Source: Myxocyprinus asiaticus
Taxonomy: Eukaryota > Chordata > Actinopteri > Cypriniformes > Catostomidae
DNA length: 64,000 nucleotides
Assembly: GCF_019703515.2 (NCBI RefSeq)
Contig: NC_059347.1
Location: 21,367,001 to 21,431,000, forward strand
Reading direction: 5' to 3'
The translations under genes and the position numbers were made by a program. This document shows, in pieces, positions 55,367 to 64,000 of the stretch. The notes beneath the pieces were generated by a model. It was not told where the DNA came from. It searched no databases and saw only the letters and a program-made list of their open reading frames with translations. How positions within the stretch are numbered: the stretch's first letter is position 1; the number at the start of each line of letters is the position of its first letter.

Positions 55367-55721
55367 TTGTATTTTCTTTTGACATTAGCCTCTATCGTAT
55401 TTCATTATACCATATTTCTTTGTACTGATTTTTCATTGTGCTGAAATTCAGTGAAGAATTTTTGCTCTCATTTGGGACATTGTTCTTTTTGAGTCACATT
55501 TACAAATTATCAGAAAACTCCTGGACTGTAATCCAATTTTTCATTCTTAAAATAAGTACAAAAAACACAGTTTACATATTTTATTATTATTATGTTTAAT
55601 ACATTGACCCCTGTTTTTTTTGTTGTTTTTTTTTTTCTCTTTTTTTCAAACAGCTGTCAGAATAAAACCCCAAAAAGATATTTTTGTATTCCATGTTGTT
55701 TTTTTACAACCACCGGCTACA

Positions 55722-56242
55722 TAAAAAAAAAAATTAAAAAAAAATAAAAATAATAAAAAAAAATTGTCTCAGCTGTTCAAATTACAAGTTTAAAGTATTT
55801 TTGAGTTTTTAGTTAAAGGTGGGTATATTGAGTACAGTTCAGTCATGACAACTCTCAGAAAGATTTAGCATGTTAATGTGGCTATGACACATTTATGTTT
55901 TGGTGGACTAGATCTAGCTGCTTCTGCAGAGCAAGTATGAAGATTTTCTAGTGTTAAATCATACACAGACATATTGAATAAGCATGTGGACATGCTGCTG
56001 CAGCACAGTTAGAAATACACAAGACATGCTTCATTGACCATGCATGACATGCTGTTGCACAATTAGACATAATGAAATCCCCATGTAGCAGATCTAGACC
56101 TGTGCAGCTGGACTGGAGGTGGAGGTGAGAAAACTCTCGCAGCACGCTGCAGGGAAACCAACTTACTTGCAAACTGAGCATATTGAAATGTTTAGCAAAG
56201 AGAGAGTATGTAAGTTGATTGGCTAATGGCTACTTGATTATA
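55722..56242. other. Intergenic, A-rich start
   Basis: A-rich run at about 55725-55765, then sequence without recognised features. Confidence 0.5.
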
Positions 56243-57469
56243 CACAATGCCAGGCCAAATAAAGTTGCATACTCTTAATATTTTGTTGGACCACCTTTAG
56301 CTTTGATTACAGAGTGCATTTATCGTGGCTTTGTTTCGACAACCTTATGTCACATTTATTTTCGTCCGGAGTTGCATACATTTTTGGCCGAGATCTTGTA
56401 TTGATAACAGGAGAGTAAAGCGAACCACTCCGTAAAGTCTTCCCCAGCACATCCCAAAAACTTTCAATGGGGTTAAGGTCAGGATTCTGTGGTTGCCAAT
56501 GTATGTAAGAAAATTGTTCCTCATGCTCCCTGAACCACTCTTTCACAATTTGAGCCGATGAATCAAAGCATTGTCATCCTAGAATATTCCCATGCCATCA
56601 AGAAAGAAAAAAATCCATTGATGGGATAACCTGGTCATTTCTGTACATTCAGGTAATCATCTGACTTAATTTTATTGCCGCATAATGTTGCTGAGCCTAG
56701 ACCTGACCAATTAAAGCAACCCCAGATCATAACACTGCCTCCAGAGGCTTGTACATTTGGCACTATGCATGACGGATGCATCGCTTCATGCGCTTCCCTT
56801 CTTACCCTGACATGCCCATCGCTTTGGAATAGGGTAAACCTGGACTCATCAGACCACATGACCTTTTTCCATTGCTCCACAGTCTAATCTTTATGCTCCC
56901 TAGCAAATTAGAGTAGTTTTTTTTCCCCCACGATTATCCTTTCTAACAAGTGACTTTCTTGTGGCCACACAGCTATTTAGTCCCAATCCTGGACATACAG
57001 TATGTGGAAATGCTCTTTCACTATTAAACATAGCCATGAGTTCTACAGTCGATTTTTTTCCGACGTGACTTCAAGGTTTATAGTGATCTCTGATCATGAT
57101 TATTCAAGATTTTTTCTGACCACATTTCTTCCACGAAGCTGATGGTTCATCACCATCCTTCCAGGTTTAATAATATATTGGACAGTTCTTAACCCGATTC
57201 CAGTGATTTCAGCAATCTCCTTAGTTGTTTTCTTTGCTTGATGCAGGCCAATAATTTGCCCCTTTTGTAACACAGTAACATCTTTTCCAAGAACATGGAA
57301 TATGTCTTCCAAAATGGTTGTTTAAGAAATGAGAAGCTACACACTGCATCAGTTTGGGTTAAAAGAATTGTTGCCAGCTGAAACATATTAATCACTGCAA
57401 TAATGGTCCAATCATAGGCTCTTAAGTATCTGCTTATTTAAATCCGACTTTTTTTTTGGCCAGGCAGTG
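56243..57469 (-). mobile_element. Tc1/mariner element, nearly full length
   Basis: Ends are TA|CACAATGCCAGGCCAAA (56241) and TTTTTGGCCAGGCAGTG|TA (57471): imperfect inverted ends with TA on each side, the Tc1 target. The 1.23-kb size is near the usual 1.3-1.6 kb. The transposase lies on the minus strand. Confidence 0.88.
56307..57312 (-). pseudogene. Tc1-like DDE transposase, broken
   Basis: 57312-57100 encodes the N-terminal paired-like helix-turn-helix (QKGQIIGLHQAKKTTKEIAE, then GIGLRTVQYIIKPG) that binds the inverted ends. 56880-56635 covers the catalytic core with the second Asp region (VMWSDESRFTLFQSDG) and SGGSVMIWGCFNWSG. 56546-56307 has the final DDE residue region (WQPQNPDLNPIESFWDVL) and the C terminus. 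The middle (57100-56880) is frameshifted, with the first catalytic Asp not clearly seen. Family length is about 340 aa; here three readings. Inactive. Confidence 0.85.
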
Positions 57470-57705
57470 TACATCAAAGGACCTATCAGATTACACCATG
57501 TGAGCTGATTGGCTTGACATATCACATGTGAGCGAGCTGATTAGCCAGCAGATAACAAGTTCCAAGAACCGATCAGCTTGCGCCATTCCGAGTTTCATGC
57601 CTGGGGTGCCTCTCATTTCTTAAATTGTGCATCCTCGTTTCTTCCCTCCTCCATCCTCAGGCCGTGACCTCACTTTCACATCTGACACAACAGTTTTAAT
57701 TCATG
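57470..57705. other. Intergenic, nothing recognised
   Basis: Short spacer between the Tc1 element and an inverted LTR fragment. Confidence 0.5.
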
Positions 57706-57967
57706 TGTAGCCGGTGGGTTGCAAAGAAAAAAACGCAGGATACAAAAATATATTTTGGGGTTTTATTCTGATGGCTGTTTATTAAAAAAAAAAAAAAAAA
57801 CAGTGGTTGATGAGGCCATATTATATAAAAAGTGAAAAAAGAATAAAGAAAATACAAAAAATGAAATACAAAAATGAAATATGGTTCAACTAAATATGGT
57901 AGAGGCTAATGTCAAAAGAAAATACAAACAAGGCATTAGCTTAACCATATACTTCAACATGTACTTA
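57706..57967 (-). repeat. Inverted partial LTR of the Gypsy family
   Basis: TGTAGCCGGTGGGTTGCAAA is the complement of the LTR 3' end, followed by the complement of the polyadenylation region (TTTTATTCTGATGGCTGTTT). It is cut at 57967 by MITE copy F. Confidence 0.82.
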
Positions 57968-57968
57968 A

Positions 57969-58555
57969 AGGAATAGTTCACCCAAAGATGAAAATTTGCT
58001 GATAATTTACTCACCTTCAGGCCATCCAAGATGTATCTGAGTTTCTTTCTTCATCAAAACAGAATTTAAGATTTTTAGGATTTCATTTCAGGCCTCCACC
58101 TTTAAACAATGCAAGTGAATGTTCTCCATTTTTTGATGGTCCAAAATGCACATTTAGGGTGCATCAAAATAATCCACACGACTCCAGTCAACAAATAAAG
58201 TTCTTCTGATCCCAAACGATTGATTATTTTTAGAAACACAACAATATTTATATACTTTTTAACTACAAATGTTTGCTTCCGTACAACTCTGTGATGCGTG
58301 CTCATGAGAGGGATGACATAAGCTTGTTGGTAAGGTCACGCGTCACGAGTCAGGAAGCTGTCTAAACAAAGTCATTGTTTACAAGAGAAGGAGCACTGTA
58401 CAAAAGTTTAATTGTCTTTGCTGTAGATTTGTATTTGTATAAGTGTATTGTTCAAAATGGTCATTTGGTGTTTGTATCCTGGATGCTTCAACCTTCAGAA
58501 ACCTCAAAGAAAATGCACCCTGGGAAAAATATTAACTTTTCATCGACTGCCTATA
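57969..58555. mobile_element. Fold-back MITE copy F, right half missing
   Basis: TTAAAGGAATAGTTCACCCA at the left; the arm and the long centre follow (GCTTCCGTACAACTCTGTGA, CACGCGTCACGAGTCAGGAA), but the right arm never appears. Instead a Tc1-type end follows at about 58575. Confidence 0.7.
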
Positions 58556-58574
58556 CATGATCATGAGCGACTGA

Positions 58575-58725
58575 AGCTCTGGCTTTTTCACATTATTAAA
58601 ATAAAGTAGTGATCCTAACTGACCTAAGACAGAGAAAGTTTTCTACGATTAAATGTCAGGAATTGTGGAAAAACTGAATTTAAATGTATTTGGCTAAGGT
58701 GTACGTAAACTTCTGACTTCAACTG

Positions 58726-58727
<2 letters not shown>
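58575..58727 (+). mobile_element. Right end of a Sleeping Beauty/Tdr1-like Tc1 element
   Basis: GTGATCCTAACTGACCTAAG, ATTAAATGTCAGGAATTGTG and the terminal ACTTCTGACTTCAACTGTA match the right inverted terminal region of fish Sleeping Beauty-type Tc1 elements. The end is TA at 58726-58727. The transposase and the left end are absent. Confidence 0.82.
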
Positions 58728-58774
<47 letters not shown>

Positions 58775-58789
58775 GGATGGATGGATAGA
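58728..58789. repeat. (GATA)n/(GATG)n microsatellite
   Basis: About 12 GATA units followed by GATG units, directly after the TA of the Tc1 end. Confidence 0.95.
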
Positions 58790-59362
58790 ATTATGCAGTG
58801 CAGGTTGGTTTACATGTGCCTTTCCAAGTCTGTCCTTCGAGAGGATTAAAAGCAGCACACGTCAAACACCACACGGGGCTTTTTGATGCAACCTTTTTTT
58901 CTCATTTTCAACATGTTCTTCCATGTTAAAAGTGTCTGAAGAACACAGTGTCAGTAGCTCTCCACAACTTCCTGTCAAGTTTTATCAAGAACTCTGCCTA
59001 GAAAGGCCAACAAAGCCCATCAAAGGGCCAAGGTAGGCCAAAGTGCAGTTCAGACTCTTACTCTACTCATTACAGGCACTTGCTCTGTCTATGTTGCTCT
59101 AAAAAGCTCAGAGTGGCGAATATTTTGGACTTGTGCTGTCAAGGTCTTGGCTGTCTGACCGTCGGGAGTGAAATTAATGACTGTGCTGAAGCCATATGAT
59201 GTCTGTCTACTTTTAAGAGCACACAGGATGTCATCTTCTTCCCCAGATACACATTCCTACAACCCATAAATGATTATGGTGAGATCAAAGCTATATAAAG
59301 CAGATAAATTACAGCGGACCATAAATCATGGCACAGATATGGAGCTTGCTGGCTTCTGATTC
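58790..59362. other. Intergenic, nothing recognised
   Basis: No supported gene or repeat. Confidence 0.5.
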
Positions 59363-59365
59363 TTA

Positions 59366-59982
59366 TACCCTTTTCCCACAAAAATGTGCTGATGCTGGTG
59401 CTCGTGCCAGAACCAGTGCTTGACCAGGAACCTCTATAAAAATTAGACTGAGTTTTCACTGACTTGAGACCGGAAAGATGACATAAATGACCTCATTACT
59501 GTGAACTGCCCAGAAAAAAATAAAATAAATAAAGAAATAAAAATTAATTCCACTTTTGTTCACAAGCCTTACTCCTAGTTTTTAGAACAAACTTTAACAT
59601 TTAAATAATTTAATTCGGATCAATTGTGCCACTTTGAGCTGCTTTTGGGAAATAAAAATTGTTAAGTAAGTATATAAAGAAGAAAATTATAAATAATCAT
59701 TTTTATTTTTTTTAAACAGGCAGTGATAATAAAGCCTTTGGAGATGCTCTTCAACGTGTAACAGGTGCTTCCACTTGCTTTTTTTAAACAATTTTATGAA
59801 TGTCCATTAATTCTCTTTAGGTGTATATGTGGCTCTGGTTGAGTCATAAAAATTCGCTCCAGCTAAGAGAGCAGCTGTGGTGGGTGCTTCCCTAAAAATA
59901 AATGTAATTAATATATTTCAATATTGATTATGAAGATCTCAATACATACAAATGTTTTCTAATTGCTAAAATTTTATTTTTG

Positions 59983-60021
<39 letters not shown>

Positions 60022-60485
60022 TATTTTTTTGCAGACATGTGTGATTAATGAATGCTTATTTTTGGCAGGCATATGTGTGGAATTAATCAACGTATTTCTA
60101 TGTGTCTGAACAGATACATACTTTGTATTTTATATGTTATGTTTTATTTTTATCTGTCATACATTGTTCATCAGTTGAACGTGCAACATCAGTTGAACGT
60201 GCAAATGTCACATACCCAAATTGGGACATTGTTTCCCGTGTAGATTGTTGATTTTACAGAGAGCAATCTAGTTTTGTACTACAGTATCTAGATTTGTTTT
60301 GTGCCAGTCTTGCCAAATTTAGTTTTTGATATTATGAAAACTTTACTATATTGGTTCATAGTTTGAGAACTGTAGGTTTTAGGGGTCAGTGTGGAGTCAA
60401 TTTTTCTGACCCAGAAATGTGGACATTTACAGAACGGTTCCAGATTGGGCGCCAGCACCGGCACTCTGTCAGTGGAAAAGGGGCA
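59366..60485. mobile_element. Non-autonomous DNA transposon, PIF/Harbinger-like ends
   Basis: The left end TTA|TACCCTTTTCCCACAAA...GATGCTGGTGCTCGTGCC and the right end GGCGCCAGCACCGGCAC...GTGGAAAAGGGGCA|TTA are imperfect inverted repeats of about 40 bp with TTA on both sides (59363-59365 and 60486-60488). A 3-bp TTA/TAA duplication is typical of PIF/Harbinger. The interior (1.1 kb) holds a (TC)n run and no transposase. Confidence 0.65.
59990..60018. repeat. (TC)n microsatellite
   Basis: About 14 TC dinucleotides. Confidence 0.95.
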
Positions 60486-60488
60486 TTA

Positions 60489-61521
60489 GAGAATTAAGGA
60501 GCTCATCCAAAACAGTCTGCTTTATTCAGCAACATAAATTTAACGAGTGTGTGCAAGACAGTGTGACATGGTTTGCATATAAACAAGCACTCTTATGTCA
60601 ATGTGTGGCAATTTGACAGTATGGTTAGTGATGTAAGCATTTGTGTGGTATAGTGAAAGTAAGACAGGCCAGAGGCTGTGTGTGTGTGCTGCTCTCTGCG
60701 GTGGTATATGGTGATGTGGGGCTGGCAGGCATGGACTGTAGCCCAGACCTCCCTGTGTAGGAGGCTTTGGGCAGCGCAGGCCAGATTAGGCAACATGAGG
60801 CAGTCTGAGTGTTGACATCATCTCCTTAATAACTCCTTCACTGTTCAGGCACACACCACCCACACACACGCATGTTTCCTGACCATCATTACCGCATTCG
60901 TTCAAGGATAATAAATGTGACAATTAGAGCAGAGTGCGGCTGATATGACAACACCTGTCACAAATCCCCTTACTATGGCAAGAACACAGTACATACAAAA
61001 TGCAAAACTATCTGACCATACTCAAATAAAAGTCTATATGCTTGTCAGGGGATCTGATAATGCATGGGTTGTACATAAAAATGTGTGTAATTTTTTCAAA
61101 GATAAAATACTTCATCCTTTCCCAGTTTAATGTGCAGAGATGACTAGAGGTAAGCTATTTGTTGGTTGATTTCCTCCAAAAAGTGGCACTACACTGCAAA
61201 AAATTTGTTTTCCTTATTTTCCAGTAAAAATATATAAACATCCTTAAAACAGGAAAAGCAGAATGACAAAAGATACTAATACAACATTTAGTGGGGTTTA
61301 TGCTTAAAACAAGAAAAAACTATTTTCAACTGGGGTAAGAAAATTAACTTTTTCCCATTTAAACAAGTTTTTTTCCTTACCTCATTGGCATATATATTTT
61401 TTTCTAGTTATAATATGTTACTTAAGTTAGTTAGCTTTCTCTGAAAACAAGACTTAACATCAGTATAAAGAATGTTTAAATAATTTTAATGAAGAAAACA
61501 AGCCAAAAATAATTGGTAAGA

Positions 61522-61563
<42 letters not shown>

Positions 61564-62449
61564 TTTAGGGCTGTGAATCGATTACAAATTTTAAATTAAT
61601 TAATCACACAAAAAACATTTAAAAAATCATCATAAATATATACAGTATACTTTATACTTTGTCTCAAAGAATGTTCAAGAAATTGGTTATTCATCATATA
61701 TTTTAATTATTTACTGTAAATATGTACATGTTAAAATGTTTGTTTGTTTGTTTTTTTGTTTGGAGTTAATTAGACATATTTTTTGAGGTATTAATCTTTT
61801 ATACATGCCATAAAATCAATGGACATGTTGTAATTACAATTTGGGCAAAATCTTCTGGTGTTTTCCAGTGGACTTTTTTAAATAATTGGATCAAATGGGC
61901 AGATTAAATTCATATCAAACTTTACTGGCAAGAGAAACTTAAGTGTACATTACCGATGCGTTATTAGACATTATACATACAGATATAAAAAATACTGAAT
62001 GCTGAAGTTTAACTTGCTTAAGTTTAAAATCTAAAAAATTTATTTTCTCTGGCTGCCGGTCTGTCTCTGCAAGTATACCTGGCTGTAGCTTGCTGAATGG
62101 CCGGGTCCTTCTCAGTCTCTATTGCACACACGCTGGGTCTCTCTCGGGCGGTTTTGCTTTTGAAATGGGTTCAAATGAATGTCTGTGAGCGTTTTTGTGT
62201 GATGCGAAGAAATGCAGCAGCTTGCCCGTATCTCTCGGCCACTTACGGATGAAGAATCTTCATTCTCTGTACAGTAAATGCGCTCCCCTATTTATTTTGC
62301 CCGTGCATGTGTCACACGCAATGAATAAGCATGCACTGTTTCACACAATCAGTTTCTGTGTGAGAATGTGCAGTTGAGTCAAGCGAGTACCTCCTAAAAA
62401 TGTATATATGCCATTGTTAACCACAGAAAGTGGGGAAAAACATTGGTAT
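60489..62449. other. Intergenic, (ATT)n tract
   Basis: Contains an (ATT)n tract at 61521-61563 followed by GGGCTGTGAATCGATTACAA, which resembles the start of a decayed hAT-type repeat. No gene is supported; ORFs are 60-67 codons. Confidence 0.5.
61521..61563. repeat. (ATT)n microsatellite
   Basis: About 14 ATT units. Confidence 0.95.
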
Positions 62450-62625
62450 ATTTTTGCCCATCGTGCCCTATGGGAACGATATATATTCACGCCATGCGAA
62501 CAGTAGCTGCCAACTGTCTAAGCCCGTGTGGCAAGCATATAGTGGTGCGCAAGCAAGCTAAAGCATCTGGAAAAGGAATTATGAATTTATTCCTGTTCCA
62601 ACAGGGAGAACCTGGGAAGAAGGAG

Positions 62626-63564
62626 TCAAACCTTGTCCATATTATAAAATCTAACAAATGTATGCGGAGAGGACCACCCTGTCACCATACAAATGTCCTC
62701 CAAGGACACACCACTAACTAAAGCCCATGAGGATGCCATGCTCCTCGTGCAAATGGGCTCAAATACCCAAAGGCAAAGGTAAAACGCACTCGTCATAAGC
62801 ACTTGAAATTGCATCAATAAGCGAATGAGACAGACTTTGCTTGGACACTGAAAAACCTCTGTTGCGGTCACCAAATCACACAAACAACTGCTCTGACTTA
62901 CGCCACTGGCTAGTACGGTCAACATAAACTCGCAGTGCCCGAACTGGGCAAAGCATATATAACCTTTCATGCTCCTTCTACTCAAATGGGGAGGAGAGAA
63001 AGCCTGAAAATTAATGGTCTGCGAGTGAAATGATGTCGAAATAACCTTGGGCCCAAACGAGGTCTTCACACAACCTTTGAACACCCTACCGCAAAATCCA
63101 TACACAAGGGACTGACCGACAGGGCATGCAAAGCACCGATTCTCTTAAACGATGCCAATGCCACTTGCAGTGCCATCTTGAGAGTAAAAAACGTATCAGT
63201 AACTGTTATCAAGGGCTCAAACAGAGCGCCCGAGAGCGCCTCTAAAACAACAGAGAAAATCCCATAAAGGAATGCGGACGGGACGAAAAGGTCTAAGCCT
63301 GCGTACCCCACACATGAAGCAAGAGACAAGAGATTGTCTGCCAACAGAGACTCCACTGATACGCGCATGTTCATCCACTATAGCGGCAACATAGACTTTA
63401 AGCATTGCCGGGGCAACTCCAGCCACAAAACTCTCCTGCAAAAATTCCAGCACTGTACAGACAGGGCAGTGAACTGGATTTTCACTTTGTGCTGAACACC
63501 AAGAAGCAAAAATAGGCCAGGGACTACGAGAGAGAAAACCAGAGGGGACAGTGTGACATCTCAC
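62626..63564 (-). pseudogene. DIRS tyrosine recombinase, frameshifted
   Basis: 63564-63217 (VLEFLQESFVAGVAPAMLKV, YVAAIVDEHARISGVSVGRQ) is the N-terminal SAM-like part. 63374-63066 continues in another frame (DTFFTLKMALQVALASFKRI). 63105-62626 ends SMASSWALVSGVSLEDICMV, GWSSPHTFVRFYN, the C-terminal catalytic block with Arg and Tyr of FVRFYN. Near 62745 an in-frame TGA and a one-base insertion disrupt the His-x-x-Arg box, so at least three breaks exist. The enzyme would integrate circular DNA copies without target duplication. Confidence 0.82.
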
Positions 63565-63960
63565 TCAAAGTGAACAGGTCCACTTCTGCTCTGTCGATCC
63601 TCCTCCAGAATTGTTCCATAATCTGAGGATGTAATGTCCATTCTCTGGGCATCGGACCCTGCCTGGACAGGAGATCCGCCCCCGAGATCACAGGCCTGGA
63701 ACTTGTATGGCTTGTAGAGATAGTAAATTTTCCCGTGCCCACAGTAGAATGCGACGTGCCAGCCTTAGCATGGCATGAGAATGCATCCCTCCCTGGCGAT
63801 CGATGAAGAACACCACTGTCCTGTTGTCAGACCTGATGAGGACATGACTGTCCTGAATCTCTGGAAAGAAAAACCTTAATGCCAGCAGCACCGTGAGCAC
63901 CTCTAGCTAGTTTATGTGCCAATATTGCCTCTGGCCCTTCGTGTACAGCACCCCAACCCA
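63524..63960 (-). pseudogene. DIRS RNase H region
   Basis: 63900-63688 reads LTVLLALRFFFPEIQDSHVL and IRSDNRTVVFFIDRQGGMHS, parallel to LELLAVLLALKDF and GTDNTTVVAYIN in copy 2; the catalytic Asp of SDN is present. After a frameshift, 63742-63524 continues with GADLLSRQGPMPREWTLHPQ and HCPLWFSLS, the connection to the recombinase ORF. Two readings show it is broken. Confidence 0.8.
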
Positions 63961-64000
63961 TGGAGGAGGTGTCTGTTGTTATCACCTTGCGGTGACACAC

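Larger units (their letters stand above)
54255..55721 (+). repeat. Second LTR of the Gypsy family, with a LINE fragment inside
   Basis: TGTAGTCAAGTGGAGAAATT to CAACCACCGGCTACA. It begins 85 bp after the previous LTR. It contains four units of a 38-bp repeat (54711-54850: AAATGCATAAAATGCTTTGA) and a minus-strand LINE 3' fragment (54893-55366). The LTR resumes at ATGCCCTGTTTGTATTTTCT. AATAAA occurs near 55662. Confidence 0.85.
62450..64000 (-). mobile_element. DIRS-type retrotransposon copy 4, 3' part
   Basis: On the minus strand, entering from the right edge: RNase H (to about 63690), a spacer, and a tyrosine recombinase ending at 62626, then a terminal region with CGTTCCCATAGGGCACGATG near 62460. 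RT and gag would lie beyond 64000. It is the only copy here with the recombinase. Confidence 0.8.

Noticed and set aside
1..64000. CRISPR array, prokaryotic operons, rRNA or tRNA genes
   Set aside because: No direct repeats with regular spacers, no ribosome binding site-ORF series, and no cloverleaf with conserved tRNA boxes was seen; the content is eukaryotic.

Overview
The window looks like nuclear DNA from a teleost fish, most likely a cyprinid (carp, goldfish, minnow or zebrafish group). The reasons are the AT-rich non-coding background, and the mix of DIRS-type tyrosine-recombinase retrotransposons, CR1/L2-group LINEs with TTTGATTTGA tails, Tc1 elements (one with a Sleeping Beauty-like end) and a fold-back MITE family beginning AGGGATAGTTCACCC. 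I found no host protein-coding exon, rRNA, tRNA or CRISPR array that I can support. What can be annotated is a dense, nested set of transposable elements (TEs), nearly all broken, between stretches of apparently single-copy intergenic DNA.

Layout. 1-2.8 kb: rearranged L1-type LINE on the minus strand. 4.3-7 kb: a fold-back MITE cut by an internally deleted CR1/L2-group LINE. 8-9.4 kb: the best-preserved fold-back MITE, a Tc1 remnant and a small palindrome. 11.7-15.5 kb: DIRS copy 1 (minus) lying in a MITE that also holds another repeat. 16.5-18.3 kb: a fold-back repeat with two further repeats in its centre. 20.4 kb: a TTAA-flanked MITE. 21.2-22.2 kb: a dispersed repeat shared with 43.4 kb. 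26-28.1 kb: MITE plus DIRS copy 2. 29-30.1 kb: a second LINE lineage. 30.4-35.8 kb: a Ty3/Gypsy element with a 5' LTR, gag and pol but no 3' LTR. 37.7-43 kb: an almost intact full-length LINE (976-codon ORF) on the plus strand, inserted into an older minus-strand copy of its own family. 43.4-48.4 kb: LTR fragment, TTAA-flanked MITE and hAT-like fold-back. 48.4-54.2 kb: DIRS copy 3 joined directly to the 3' half of a second Gypsy element and its LTR. 54.3-58 kb: more LTRs of the same Gypsy family and a Tc1 element. 58-60.5 kb: a half MITE, a Sleeping Beauty-like end and a possible PIF/Harbinger-type element. 62.4-64 kb: DIRS copy 4 with RNase H and tyrosine recombinase remnants, running off the right edge.

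The elements do not form a pathway; their relation is stratigraphic. The only ORF that looks close to functional is the LINE at 38064-40994, in which the expected endonuclease and reverse transcriptase residues are all visible. Everything else has stops, frameshifts or deletions. Family names rest on recognition of protein motifs and terminal sequences by eye; no database search was run. I did not find a convincing new biological system. The most interesting items are the self-nested LINE with its hydrophobic N terminus, the TTAA-flanked MITEs, the DIRS-Gypsy junction and the repeatedly interrupted fold-back family.
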